A stretch of DNA of 64,000 nt from Cryobacterium sp. SO2 (GCF_026151165.2 NZ_CP117849.1:3720001-3784000), one strand, 5' to 3'. Counted from the first letter of the stretch, positions 33,290-42,436 are shown. Numbers and translations are program-made. The notes: generated by a model not told the origin, from the sequence alone.

Positions 33290-34108
33290 ATGAGAGCACT
33301 GTCGGCCGGCTACTCGGGTGTGCCCCGCTGGGTGATCGCCCTGGCCGCCATCGGCGCCGCCTTTGTGCTGTTGCCGTTGGCGGCAATGGTGCTGCGGGTG
33401 AACTGGGCCGAGTTCGTGCCGCTGATCACGTCGGAGTCGTCGGTCGCCGCCCTGCTACTCAGCCTGCGGACGTCGCTCGCGGCCACGGCGCTGTGTGTGG
33501 TGTTCGGGGTGCCGATGGCGCTGGTTCTGGCCCGCACCGATTTCTGGGGCCAGAAGGTCCTCCGGTCCCTGGTGCTGCTGCCGCTGGTGCTGCCCCCGGT
33601 GGTCGGCGGCATCGCCCTGCTCTACACCTTCGGCCGGCGCGGGCTGCTCGGGCAGACCTTTGAGGCCTTCGGCATCACCATCGCCTTCTCCACCACGGCC
33701 GTCGTGATCGCCCAGACTTTCGTCGCCCTGCCGTTCCTGGTGCTCAGCCTGGAGGGCGCCCTGCGCACGGTGGGCAGCCGGTACGAGGCGATCGGCGCCA
33801 CCCTCGGCGCCAGCCCCACCACGGTGTTGCGCCGAATCACCCTGCCCCTGGTGCTGCCGGCTGTGGTGTCGGGCGCTGTGCTGTCGTTCGCCAGGGCGCT
33901 GGGTGAGTTCGGGGCCACCCTTACCTTCGCGGGCAGCCTGCAGGGCACCACGCGCACCCTGCCGCTGGAGATCTACCTGCAGCGCGAGACCGACCCCGAC
34001 ACCGCCGTGGCCCTGTCGTTGGTGCTCGTGGTCGTCGCCGTCGTGATCGTGAGCCTCGCCCACCGCACCGGCGGAACCTCGCGGCGGCGCCCGGGGGTCA
34101 CCTCGTGA
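33290..34108 (+). CDS. modB: Molybdate ABC transporter permease ModB
   Basis: A 272-residue permease with six or seven segments and the binding-protein-dependent transport loop RYEAIGATLGASPTTVLRR. It starts 4 bp after modA and overlaps modC by 4 bases (GTGA). Partner of ModA and ModC. Confidence 0.94.
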   Translation: MRALSAGYSGVPRWVIALAAIGAAFVLLPLAAMVLRVNWAEFVPLITSESSVAALLLSLRTSLAATALCVVFGVPMALVLARTDFWGQKVLRSLVLLPLVLPPVVGGIALLYTFGRRGLLGQTFEAFGITIAFSTTAVVIAQTFVALPFLVLSLEGALRTVGSRYEAIGATLGASPTTVLRRITLPLVLPAVVSGAVLSFARALGEFGATLTFAGSLQGTTRTLPLEIYLQRETDPDTAVALSLVLVVVAVVIVSLAHRTGGTSRRRPGVTS

Positions 34109-35199
34109 CCTTCTCCCTCAGCATGCGGGTCGCCGAGCGCGACGTGGACCTGCGCCTCGACGTTGCGGCCGGCGAGACCGTCGCCATTCTCGGACCCAAC
34201 GGGGCAGGCAAGTCCACCCTGCTCACCGCGATCGCGGGGCTGCTCCGGCCCGATCACGGACACTGCGAGTTGAATGGCAGCGTGCTGTTCGACATTCCGG
34301 CTTCGGGGCGAACCGCCACGGTCTGGCGGCCGCCGCACCGGCGCGGTGTCTCCCTCCTCGCCCAGGAGGCCCTGCTCTTCCCGCACCTGACCGTGCTCGA
34401 GAACGTCGCTTTCGGGCCGCGCAGCGCCGGCATCCCGGCGAAGCAGGCGCGCGAGACCGCGCTGCACTGGCTGCGCGAAGTGGATGCGGAGCCGCTCGCG
34501 CCACGCCGCCCGGCCGAGCTCTCCGGCGGGCAGGCCCAGCGCATCGCGGTGGCGCGGGCGCTCGCATCCGACCCCGGTCTGCTGCTGCTGGACGAACCGA
34601 TGGCCGCCCTGGATGTCTCGGTGGCGCCGGCGATGCGGCGGATGCTGCGGCGGGTGCTGGCCGGTCGCAGTGCGGTGATCGTGACCCACGATGTGCTCGA
34701 CGCCTATACCCTCGCCGACCGGGTGGTGATCGTCGAAGAGGGCAGAGTCGTCGATGAGGGCACCCCCGCCGAGGTCTTCGACCGTCCCCGGAGCGCCTTC
34801 GCGGCCGGCCTGGCCGGCGTGAACCTGCTCACCGGCATCCGCAGGGGCGACACCCTCGAGGTGGCCGAGCCGGCGGCCACGATTTCCGTCGACACCCGGT
34901 TGCTCGGCACCGAAGCTGCCGACGGCGCGCCGATCTCACTCGCGGTGCGCCCGGCCGCCGTGTCGGTCGCCGTCGAGGCTCCGGCCGACCCAGCGCTCAC
35001 CAGCGTGCGCGCCGAGATGATCGACCTCGAGCCCAGGGGCGATTATGTGCGGGTGCGCAGCGCTCTCCTCTCGGCCGATGTGAGCCCGAAGCTGGCCGCA
35101 GAGCTCGATTCCGCCGTGGGCTCGTCGGTCTGGTTCTCGTTCTCGCCGAACGCGGCCACCGTGTACCCGAGTGTGCGAGCCGCCCGACTTCCCGGGTGA
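34105..35199 (+). CDS. modC: Molybdate ABC transporter ATP-binding protein ModC
   Basis: A 364-residue ATPase: Walker A GPNGAGKST, signature LSGGQAQRIA, Walker B LLLLDEPMAALD, H-loop VTHD. A C-terminal TOBE/Mop region of about 130 residues can bind molybdate. Starts with GTG in a GTGA overlap with modB. Last gene of the mod operon; it converges with the EAL gene 17 bp away. Confidence 0.94.
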   Translation: MTFSLSMRVAERDVDLRLDVAAGETVAILGPNGAGKSTLLTAIAGLLRPDHGHCELNGSVLFDIPASGRTATVWRPPHRRGVSLLAQEALLFPHLTVLENVAFGPRSAGIPAKQARETALHWLREVDAEPLAPRRPAELSGGQAQRIAVARALASDPGLLLLDEPMAALDVSVAPAMRRMLRRVLAGRSAVIVTHDVLDAYTLADRVVIVEEGRVVDEGTPAEVFDRPRSAFAAGLAGVNLLTGIRRGDTLEVAEPAATISVDTRLLGTEAADGAPISLAVRPAAVSVAVEAPADPALTSVRAEMIDLEPRGDYVRVRSALLSADVSPKLAAELDSAVGSSVWFSFSPNAATVYPSVRAARLPG

Positions 35200-35216
35200 T
35201 CACGGCCGCCGGATGG

Positions 35217-36290
35217 TCACCGCACGGCAGTGGTGATGAGCCGTTCCAGTCGCACGATGCCGGCGTAGCGGCCGGCGTTGTCGGTGACGATCAGCGGGTC
35301 GTAGCGGTGCGTGCTGTCGCGGGTGATCGCGCGCAGCAGGGCATCCCGCACCGGGGTGTCGAGGTTCACCCGCACGGCATCGGACGCGATGCCGAGGTGG
35401 GCGCTCTCGCTGTCCAGAACCGAGACGGGTCGACCGTGGTGGTCGATGAGCACCACGGTGCGCACCTCCCCGTGTTCGGTGAAGATCCTCGCGGCGGCCG
35501 GCACCGACTCCACGGCGGGCACGACGTCCAGCAGATCGCGCACGATGGGAGAATTCGGCTGCGCGGCCGGCAGTGCACTCGGCAGCACCAGCCTGCCCAG
35601 GGTGGGCCACGCCGGTCCGGGCCGGGCGAGGTGGTAGCCCTGGGCGAGTGGCACCCCGAGGGCGGTGATGGTGTCGTATTCGGCGGCCGTTTCTATGCCC
35701 TCGGCCAACACCCAGGAGTCGATGCGGCTGGCGAAGGTGCCGATCATCTCCACCAGCGCCCGTTTCGCTTCGTCGGTGTCGATGCCCTGGATGAGTTCCC
35801 GGTCGAGTTTGATCATCGCCGGCTTGAGCGCGAGCAGGCGGCTGAGGCCGGCGTAGCCAGAGCCGAGGTCGTCGACCGCGATGAGGGCGCCGGCCGCACG
35901 GATGCCGTCGAGCTCCGGCTCGAGGTCCGTGGCGGAGTCGATGGCGGACTGTTCGGTGAGCTCCACGAAGACGCCCTGCAGGTCGGGATGGTCTCGCCAC
36001 ACCGCTCGGATCCTGTCCTCCCGGAGCACGTGCGGCGACACATTCACGGTGAGGAAGCAGTTAGCCGGGATCGAGGCGCGGTCAGCCAGGACCACGCGCA
36101 GGCAGCGTGCCTCGACCTCAGCGGACCGGTGCGTGGCGCGGGCCTGGGCGAACAGGTCCTCCACGCTGATCCCGGTGGGCATCTCGAATCGGGCCAGGCC
36201 CTCGTAGCCCACCACGGTTCCGCGGGCGGTATCCACGATCGGCTGGTACGCGGCGGAGACGCCGGTTCCGGCACTGACCGCGTCGAGCAA
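35217..36290 (-). CDS. EAL-domain cyclic-di-GMP phosphodiesterase with CBS pair
   Basis: A 357-residue cytoplasmic protein. The EAL domain (about residues 10-235) keeps the catalytic set: YEGLAR (EAL as EGL, Glu30), NVSP, ELTEQ, VDDLGSGY, KLDRELI and AEGIET, so hydrolysis of c-di-GMP is plausible. Two CBS motifs follow (about 240-350). The start shown is TTG at 36290; coding-like sequence continues a little upstream in frame without an ATG or GTG, so the true start may be a few codons earlier, overlapping the DUF1059 gene. No GGDEF partner is in the window. Confidence 0.85.
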   Translation of the reverse strand: MLDAVSAGTGVSAAYQPIVDTARGTVVGYEGLARFEMPTGISVEDLFAQARATHRSAEVEARCLRVVLADRASIPANCFLTVNVSPHVLREDRIRAVWRDHPDLQGVFVELTEQSAIDSATDLEPELDGIRAAGALIAVDDLGSGYAGLSRLLALKPAMIKLDRELIQGIDTDEAKRALVEMIGTFASRIDSWVLAEGIETAAEYDTITALGVPLAQGYHLARPGPAWPTLGRLVLPSALPAAQPNSPIVRDLLDVVPAVESVPAAARIFTEHGEVRTVVLIDHHGRPVSVLDSESAHLGIASDAVRVNLDTPVRDALLRAITRDSTHRYDPLIVTDNAGRYAGIVRLERLITTAVR

Positions 36291-36322
36291 ATCGCTCCAC
36301 TGTGCAGCCGAGAGCGGCGTCG

Positions 36323-36499
36323 TCAGGAGACGACCACGATCCGGTCCGTGATGCTCTGGGCCATCTCGGGGCTGACGGTGTCGAGGCCGTGCACCGTGCT
36401 GGCGTGCCGGGCGACGAGAACGAGGATCTCGTCATCGGTGGAACTGACCCAGCTCGCGGTGCAACCCGGCACCACATCTCCGCATGCGAAAGACTTCAC
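36323..36499 (-). CDS. DUF1059 small protein
   Basis: A 58-residue protein of the DUF1059 family: it opens VKSFACGDVVPGC and contains DEILVLVARHASTVHG and an end SPEMAQSITDRI. GTG start at 36499 behind GGGGGAGAG. Two conserved Cys near the start could bind metal or react with oxidants. Function of the family unknown. Its 3' end runs close to or overlaps the start region of the EAL gene. Confidence 0.82.
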   Translation of the reverse strand: MKSFACGDVVPGCTASWVSSTDDEILVLVARHASTVHGLDTVSPEMAQSITDRIVVVS

Positions 36500-36587
36500 G
36501 ACACTCTCCCCCTGCTGCCGGTAGGCAACTCCATGATCTCGTCTGGTTCCGAGTGTAGTTCGGCGGCGAGGCCGTCCCGGATTGGCG

Positions 36588-38225
36588 CTAGTACCGCACT
36601 TCGTCGACGGGGCCGCCGCCGGCGAGATCTTCGAGCAACAGTTCGGGGTGGTCGCGCACGGTGTTGCGCAGCCGCCACGGGGTGCTGAACAGGGCAAGCA
36701 GCGTGCCGTCGCTGCGGCGGAGCACCTCCACCTGGCGGTCGTGGCCGAGGATCAGAGCGCTCTCCTTGTCGGTGCGGCGGGCCAACTGGTAGGGCAGCAC
36801 GTCGCTGCGGATGGCGGCGCCGAAGTCGTGCGACATCCGCTCTTCGACGACCTCGAACTGCATCGGGCCGACGGCGCCGAGCACCGGAGCCTGGTCGCCG
36901 CGGAGGTCGGAGCGCATCACCTGGATGACGCCCTCGTGGTCGAGCTGGTCGATGCCACGGCGGAACTGCTTGTGCTTGCTGGTGTCGGCGGGCCGCACGG
37001 CACGGAAGTGCGCGGGGGCGAACATCGGCAACGGCGGGAAGGTGACCGCGGGCGCGCCCTCGTGGATCGAGTCGCCCACGCGCAGCGCGGAGGCGTTGAC
37101 CAGGCCGACGATGTCGCCGGGCCAGGCTTCCTCGGCCACTTCGCGGTCCTTGCCGAACAGCTGCTGGGCGTACTTGGTGGCGAACGGCCGGCCGGTGGCG
37201 GAGTGGGTGACCACCATGCCGCGGCGGAACTGGCCGGAGCAGACCCGCACGAAGGCGACGTAGTCGCGGTGCGAGGAGTTCATGCCGGACTGCACCTTGA
37301 AGACGAAGCCGGAGAACGGGCTGGTCACGGGGCGGTGGCCGCCCTCGGCGTCCAGGCGTGCCTCGGCGGGCGGGGCGAAGTCCACCAGGGTGTCGAGGAT
37401 GTGCTGCACGCCGAAGTTGAGCACGGCGGCGGAGAACAGCACCGGGGTGGTGATGCCCCCGAGGAAGGACTCCTCGTCGTGGTTCTGGCCTTCCTCGGCG
37501 AGCAGCTCGGATTCCTCGGCGGCGGCGACCCAGGCGTCGCCCTCTGCGGCGGCGGCTTCTTCGGCGGTGGTGCGCTCGGAGTCGGCGCGGGTGGCGCCGC
37601 CGGCGGTACGGTTGAAGCGGATGAAGTCGCTGCTGTCGCGCTCGATCACACCACGGAAATCGCCCGCGATGCCGACCGGCCAGGTGAGCGGGGTGGGGAT
37701 CAGGCCGGTGCGGGTGCGGATCTCGTCCATCAGGTCGAGCGCGGCGGAGCCGGGCCGGTCCCACTTGTTGATGACGGTGATCACGGGCAGTCCGCGCTGC
37801 TTGCAGACCTCGAAGAGCTTCATGGTCTGCACCTCGAGGCCCTTGCTGGCGTCGACGAGCATCACGGCGGCATCCACCGCGGAGAGCACCCGGAAGGTGT
37901 CCTCGGAGAAGTCGGCGTGGCCGGGGGTGTCGACCAGGTTGATCACGCTGTCGCGGTATTCGAACTGGATGGCGGCGGAGGTGATCGAGATACCGCGCTC
38001 CTGCTCCATCGTCATCCAGTCGGAGACGGTGCCGCGGCGGCCGGCCTTGCCGTGCGTGGCGCCGGCGGTGGTGATGGCGTGCGCGTGCAGCAGCAGCGCC
38101 TCGGTGAGCGTGGACTTGCCGGCGTCGGGGTGCGAGATGACGGCGAAGGTGCGCCGGCGGAGGGCCTGGGCTTCGACCTCTTTCGGGGACACTTCGGTGC
38201 CCGGGGTCACGGTTGCTTCAGCCAC
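36588..38225 (-). CDS. prfC: Peptide chain release factor 3
   Basis: A 545-residue translational GTPase that recycles RF1/RF2 from the terminated ribosome. G-motifs: SHPDAGKST (P-loop, about 31-39), DTPGHADFSEDT and NKWDRP; the RF3-type domain II/III follows with FRRGIDQLDHEG. An acidic alanine-rich insert (TTAEEAAAAEGDAWVAAAEE) interrupts the region after the G domain. It starts with GTG behind TAGGA. Confidence 0.95.
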   Translation of the reverse strand: MAEATVTPGTEVSPKEVEAQALRRRTFAVISHPDAGKSTLTEALLLHAHAITTAGATHGKAGRRGTVSDWMTMEQERGISITSAAIQFEYRDSVINLVDTPGHADFSEDTFRVLSAVDAAVMLVDASKGLEVQTMKLFEVCKQRGLPVITVINKWDRPGSAALDLMDEIRTRTGLIPTPLTWPVGIAGDFRGVIERDSSDFIRFNRTAGGATRADSERTTAEEAAAAEGDAWVAAAEESELLAEEGQNHDEESFLGGITTPVLFSAAVLNFGVQHILDTLVDFAPPAEARLDAEGGHRPVTSPFSGFVFKVQSGMNSSHRDYVAFVRVCSGQFRRGMVVTHSATGRPFATKYAQQLFGKDREVAEEAWPGDIVGLVNASALRVGDSIHEGAPAVTFPPLPMFAPAHFRAVRPADTSKHKQFRRGIDQLDHEGVIQVMRSDLRGDQAPVLGAVGPMQFEVVEERMSHDFGAAIRSDVLPYQLARRTDKESALILGHDRQVEVLRRSDGTLLALFSTPWRLRNTVRDHPELLLEDLAGGGPVDEVRY

Positions 38226-39126
38226 TTGCGATTCCTACTTCTATTTGTCCGTCCATGCGCACGCTCGCGCATGCGCCCTTCAAACCTATCCTGCGCGGCT
38301 GTGCGCCTGCTCCCTCGGCCACGTCGCTGCCCTCCATTCGGGGTCGAGCGGAATCGGCTGCGATCTGCCAGCCTCTAGCCAGGCCCCCAACTACGACCAG
38401 CTCTGTGATTGTCGAGGTGGTCCCTTCGACGTTGAACTCTGGAAGCACGACCGCTGTTGTGGTGCCATCTCAGCGGGTGATTCTTGACGGAGACCTCTCG
38501 CAAGACGTTGCGGAGCGCCTGATCGCTGAACAGAATGGCGACCGTTTTTACAACGCGTTGGAGCAATTGACTGTCTCGGATTCCGGCGTCTCCGCGATCG
38601 CCCTTGCGGGAGCGTCGTCACAGGATGCTGACGAGCTATGCGAGGCCCTGTACTCGGCTGCCAAAAGCGTGTCGGACGAATTCGACGAGGTTGACGTCTC
38701 GTCTGACGTCGCAATGATGTCCCGTCGAAGCGACGAAGCCGGCGATAGTGCGTGCGCCCTCCCGCACCCGTAGCTTCGCCTTGGTGCCGGTTGTCGCAGC
38801 TCTGAAGGATCCGCGGTTAAATCTCGGCTGGGTAGCCCCATTCATCGAATCGACCGCAGTGCTTCGTTAGCTATCGACTGACTTTCGATACCCTCGGGAA
38901 TTCCGTTTGGAACGCCATCGGCGTGCGGAGCCCTCGTCGCGACTGTGATGCTGGCTCGCAGCTGACTTCTAAACAGGCGGCAACTCAATTGACATGATCG
39001 TTGACGGAAGACCTTCCCCAACGGTCACCTTTCATCCTGGGCGGGTGATGCGCGGCCGCTTCCACGCCGACATGATGTCGGCTGGCTCGGTCTGAGGGCC
39101 AACGGGACGCATTGAGGAGTGCCTCT
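38226..39126. other. Accessory gap with lower GC
   Basis: About 900 bp between prfC and the HAD gene. The first 60 bp should hold the prfC promoter. GC content drops and codon use changes, most clearly from about 38400 to 38990. It contains one possible gene (38405-38773). A TTGACA at 38989-38994 could be a -35 but I see no partner -10 at the right distance. I see no transposase or repeat ends; the stretch may be the remains of an insertion. Confidence 0.5.
38405..38773 (+). CDS. Possible hypothetical protein, acidic
   Basis: A frame of about 122 residues that reads like protein: IVEVVPSTLNSG, then VILDGDLSQDVAERLIAEQNG and DADELCEALYSAAKSV, acidic and helical at the end. I do not recognise it. 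The GTG at 38405 is a guess: there is no ribosome site, and the frame is open further upstream into the prfC leader. It may be the 3' remnant of a longer, interrupted gene. The lower GC suggests acquisition by transfer. Confidence 0.35.
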   Translation: MIVEVVPSTLNSGSTTAVVVPSQRVILDGDLSQDVAERLIAEQNGDRFYNALEQLTVSDSGVSAIALAGASSQDADELCEALYSAAKSVSDEFDEVDVSSDVAMMSRRSDEAGDSACALPHP

Positions 39127-40029
39127 ATGGCTGGATCTGTGTTGCCAAGTTGGAACGAGGGCCCTGCGAAGCAGGCCATTGTGGACTTCGTCGCTGGGGC
39201 GATCACGCCGGGTGACGATTTCGTCGAGGTCGCCGACCGGATCGCGGCGTTCGACAACGATGGCACATTGTGGTCGGAGCAGCCGCTGCCGCCGCAGTTC
39301 GACTTCGTGTTCCGTAAGTGGGGCGAAGAGGTCAAGGCGAATCCTGCTCTCGCCCAGGTCGAGCCGTACAAGGGTCTGCTGGCCCACGACATGAGCTTCC
39401 TGGCCGGCGTCGCCACCCAAGACCCCGAGGCGATCTCGACCCTGTTCGCCGCCTTCAGCCGGTCGTGGGCGGGAACAACTCCTGAGGTATTCGACGCTGA
39501 GGTGCGCGTCTGGCTCCAGACGGTGAAGCAGCCCAAGTTCGGCGTTCCCTACATCGACTTGATCTACAAGCCCATGCTGGAACTCATCGAGTACCTCACC
39601 GCGAACAAGTTCCGGGTTTTTGTCTGCTCGGGCGGCGGCCGGGACTTCATGCGCGCCTTCGCCGAAGAAGCGTGGGGCATCAATAAAGAGAACGTGATCG
39701 GTACCGCCGCCGAGTACACCTACGTCGATGGCGGCATCGTGCGGGGTGAACAGGTGCTCGGCGGACTCGACATCGGACCGGGCAAGCCGGAGCACATCTT
39801 CGCGCAGACCGGCCGGCTTCCGATCATCGCGGGCGGCAACGCGGATGTCGACATCGAGATGCTCGAGTCCGCCCGGTTCGCGGTCATCATCCAGCACGAC
39901 GACGACACCCGCGAGTTCGAATACACAGCCGGCGCGGAACGCGCCTTTACCAGGGCTGCCGAGTTGGGTTGGACCGTTGTCAGCGTGAAGAACGACTGGA
40001 ACGTCGTCTACGGCAAGGGACTCGCATGA
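39127..40029 (+). CDS. HAD-family phosphatase
   Basis: A 300-residue haloacid-dehalogenase-superfamily hydrolase. Motif I is AAFDNDGTLW (Asp43 nucleophile, Asp45), motif II FVCSGGG, and motif IV IAGGNADVD. The cap insert lies between motifs I and II. The start follows GAGGAG. Its stop overlaps the aquaporin start by ATGA. A phosphatase coupled to a water/glycerol channel suggests release of a small polyol or related solute that then leaves through the channel; the substrate is inference. Confidence 0.85.
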   Translation: MAGSVLPSWNEGPAKQAIVDFVAGAITPGDDFVEVADRIAAFDNDGTLWSEQPLPPQFDFVFRKWGEEVKANPALAQVEPYKGLLAHDMSFLAGVATQDPEAISTLFAAFSRSWAGTTPEVFDAEVRVWLQTVKQPKFGVPYIDLIYKPMLELIEYLTANKFRVFVCSGGGRDFMRAFAEEAWGINKENVIGTAAEYTYVDGGIVRGEQVLGGLDIGPGKPEHIFAQTGRLPIIAGGNADVDIEMLESARFAVIIQHDDDTREFEYTAGAERAFTRAAELGWTVVSVKNDWNVVYGKGLA

Positions 40030-40817
40030 ATACCACCGTCGGGGAGGTGGTCCCTGAGAGCGTCCTGGACCGCATCCAGAACTTCTCCGATCCCAAACAG
40101 GAGTGGCGCCGGCTGTTCTCGGAGCTGTACGGCACTTTCCTGCTCGTCATCGTCGCCGCTGGGGGCGGCATGATGAGCGAGGCGTTCCCCGGCGTGATCA
40201 GCCGGCAGGCGGCCGTCGTGGCGCCAGGACTGATGGTGCTGGGCGTCATCCTGTTCATGGGCAAGGTCTCGGGCGCCCACCTGAACCCGGCCGTCAGCAT
40301 CGCGTTCGCGCTGCGCGGCGACTTCCCGTGGCGCCGCGTTCCGGGCTACATCGTCGTCCAGCTCATCGGCGCGACGCTCGCCAGCCTGCTCCTGACCGCC
40401 GTCATCGGCGTGTCGTCGCGCTACGGCTCGAACTACCCGGCCGCGAACTACTCCGCCGGAGCGGCGTTCTGGATGGAGGCCCTGCTGACGCTCGGCCTCG
40501 TCAGCGTCATCCTCGGCACCGCCTCCGGCGCCCAGAACGTGGGCCTGTTCGGCGCGTTCGGAGTGGGCGCCTACATCGCCCTCGCCGGACTATGGGGCAG
40601 CCCCATCTCGGGAACGTCGATGAACCCGGCCCGCACGTTCGGCCCTGACCTCGCCAGCGGCAACTTCACCGACTTCTGGGTCTACGCAGCCGGCCCGATC
40701 GTCGGCGCCATCGTGGCGGTCGGCGCGGCCTTCGTGCTGCGCGGCAAGGGCGGCGGGGCATCCGGTTCCGGCGCTGCCCAGGGTGCCCTGTTCACTGAGG
40801 TCAGCAAGACCGACTAG
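40026..40817 (+). CDS. Aquaporin / MIP-family channel
   Basis: A 263-residue major-intrinsic-protein channel with six segments and both half-helix motifs, SGAHLNPAVS (about residue 87) and SGTSMNPARTFG. A cytoplasmic N-terminus of about 30 residues has a short amphipathic helix. The second NPA is followed by Arg as in water-selective aquaporins, so water versus glycerol selectivity is open. It is translationally coupled to the HAD phosphatase and followed by a hairpin. Confidence 0.92.
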   Translation: MNTTVGEVVPESVLDRIQNFSDPKQEWRRLFSELYGTFLLVIVAAGGGMMSEAFPGVISRQAAVVAPGLMVLGVILFMGKVSGAHLNPAVSIAFALRGDFPWRRVPGYIVVQLIGATLASLLLTAVIGVSSRYGSNYPAANYSAGAAFWMEALLTLGLVSVILGTASGAQNVGLFGAFGVGAYIALAGLWGSPISGTSMNPARTFGPDLASGNFTDFWVYAAGPIVGAIVAVGAAFVLRGKGGGASGSGAAQGALFTEVSKTD

Positions 40818-40824
40818 CTTGTCC

Positions 40825-40845
40825 GACCCGGGAGTCACCGGGGTC
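40825..40845 (+). terminator. Hairpin after the aquaporin gene
   Basis: GACCCGG and CCGGGGTC pair around a short loop 7 bp after the stop; a bulged GC-rich stem with no T-tract. Confidence 0.45.
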
Positions 40846-41161
40846 GCCACATCCATGATCAGCCGTGACTCGGCGTGTCTGTCCCGGCCGAGGCTGACTC
40901 TGACTTCTCGTTCGAGGCGATTCGCCTGACGCGATGCACATGGGGGTGGAGATTCCCAGCCCATGCACCAACACCAACCGTTCGATGCGAGACAGGTCGG
41001 AGCAGTCGCAGGCCTTAGCGGCGGATTCAGACTGAGTATCGAGACGCAGTGTGTCCTACGGAGGGGATCCCGTCAACCGGTCAGGTAGAACGACCGATCA
41101 TCTACCGATGCGACTCCCCTGCGGGTCCTATCGAGAATGCGACAAGGCCCCTGTGTTCTGA
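40846..41161. other. Intergenic stretch without a clear gene
   Basis: About 315 bp of mixed composition. Short open frames are present (for example one of about 42 codons from 40964), but none has a ribosome site or recognisable product. I see no tRNA or strong repeat. GC falls toward the 3' end, entering the low-GC segment that holds the next two genes. Confidence 0.5.
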
Positions 41162-41335
41162 TTGAACGTTGAGGATCAATTAAGGGCAACGCAGTTTCTC
41201 ACTGTCATCCTCATCGTTGCCAACGTGGCCACGGGAGGCGCTCTCGTTCCGTGGGTGTATTTCGTCGCCATGATTCTGCTCGCTCTTGCGGGACTAGCAA
41301 TTGTGATGATCGTCCGGCATAACTCTCGGCTCTAG
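41162..41335 (+). CDS. Small two-helix membrane protein, 57 residues
   Basis: A short frame starting at TTG, immediately after an in-frame stop, and ending at TAG 41335. It encodes a charged start (NVEDQLRATQ), a hydrophobic helix (FLTVILIVANVA), a GG-P-W turn, a second helix (FVAMILLALAGLAIVMIV) and a basic tail (RHNSRL), a clear hairpin topology. AAGG lies about 18 bases upstream, so initiation is uncertain. The composition is lower in GC than the surroundings, like the kinase gene after it. Family not recognised. Confidence 0.5.
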   Translation: MNVEDQLRATQFLTVILIVANVATGGALVPWVYFVAMILLALAGLAIVMIVRHNSRL

Positions 41336-41461
41336 CCTTACGCTGCCCCGGCGGGCCGTGAGCAGTGCCGATGCTGGGGGTGTCCGATGAACAGATAGGG
41401 CAAACAACGCGCAAGAAATCGCAGATCTGGGCAGACGCGGTCTGGGTCCTAGTCTGGGTTG

Positions 41462-42382
41462 ATGGACGAACGGACTCTCACCATTTTGCGTGGGCGCGGC
41501 TGGACGCCCGGCGAGACGCTGGGCACAGGCATGGAAGGAACCGTCGTCGCCCTTTCTTCTGATGTAGTCGCGAAGGTGTGGCACGGCCGTGACCGCGCCG
41601 ATCTCCTCAGCCTCGTGCGTTTTGGCGCTGCTCTTGGACGGTCGTCTGTCCCGTTTCGCACATCGCGGGCCCTTGAATTGTTAGAGGGTGAGGGCCAACC
41701 GGTGACTATCGAGCACAGGGTTCACGGCAGGCCGGTGCGCCTCGACAATCTCGTCGATCCTCCGATTGTCAGCGACAAAGAAGCGCGCCTGATGGGGGAT
41801 GCGTTGGCAGGCTTGGCCCGAGGTATTGAACCTGGCCTCGTGGTATTACCAATCCTTCCCGGCGAGCCATCGTTCGAGAACGATTCCTCGTTCGCGGTCA
41901 ACCTGGCGGACCTCACCCAATGGCGGTTGGACGCTCACTCAGCGCTCTTGCGTCAGAAGATCGGTGACATCGATGAGCTGGTGGGTGCCCTTCTTGTTCG
42001 GCTGCGGGCGCTTCCAACGGTGAGTCCGGCAAGTCTCATTCATGGTGATTTGATTCCGGCCAACATTCTCGTGGAGGATGACGAAGTGACAGGAGTCGTC
42101 GATTTCGGTTTCATGACCACGTTGGGCGACCCCGCATTTGATGCAGCGATAACGGCGAGCATTTTCGACATGTACGGAACTAATGGGCGTGAATCCGAGC
42201 GCATTCTCAGTTCGGTATTTCTTCTCAGATTTGGTCATGACCCGATGAGGTATGGCCTCTATCGTGCGGCCTACGCAGTCATCACAAATTCACTCTTTGG
42301 TGTCGACGATTCCGATGGTCATTTTCTGTGGTGCGCAGCCATGCTTGAGCGCGAAGATGTGCGCAACGCGATCCTAGACTGA
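41462..42382 (+). CDS. Aminoglycoside phosphotransferase (APH)-like kinase
   Basis: A 306-residue protein-kinase-like fold enzyme. Catalytic loop LIHGDLIPANILV and metal motif VVDFGF are intact; a glycine-rich N-lobe (GTGMEGTVV) and a Lys (VAKVW) complete the ATP site. Substrate could be an antibiotic, a sugar or another small alcohol. I choose the ATG at 41462, 6 bases after TAGTCT, a leaderless layout. The gene is visibly lower in GC with more A/T-ending codons than its neighbours, a sign of horizontal transfer. Confidence 0.82.
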   Translation: MDERTLTILRGRGWTPGETLGTGMEGTVVALSSDVVAKVWHGRDRADLLSLVRFGAALGRSSVPFRTSRALELLEGEGQPVTIEHRVHGRPVRLDNLVDPPIVSDKEARLMGDALAGLARGIEPGLVVLPILPGEPSFENDSSFAVNLADLTQWRLDAHSALLRQKIGDIDELVGALLVRLRALPTVSPASLIHGDLIPANILVEDDEVTGVVDFGFMTTLGDPAFDAAITASIFDMYGTNGRESERILSSVFLLRFGHDPMRYGLYRAAYAVITNSLFGVDDSDGHFLWCAAMLEREDVRNAILD

Positions 42383-42436
42383 CCCGCTGGAGGAGGTGGC
42401 GGCGAGGGGCGATCGCGAGCCCTCGCAAGCGGACGG

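Noticed and set aside
36118..36477. A minus-strand frame between the EAL and DUF1059 genes
   Set aside because: It overlaps both in another frame and reads as low-complexity Arg/Pro/Gly; the DUF1059 frame has clear family motifs.
40846..41161. A small gene of about 42 codons from 40964
   Set aside because: No ribosome site, no -10 at the leaderless distance, and no recognisable sequence.
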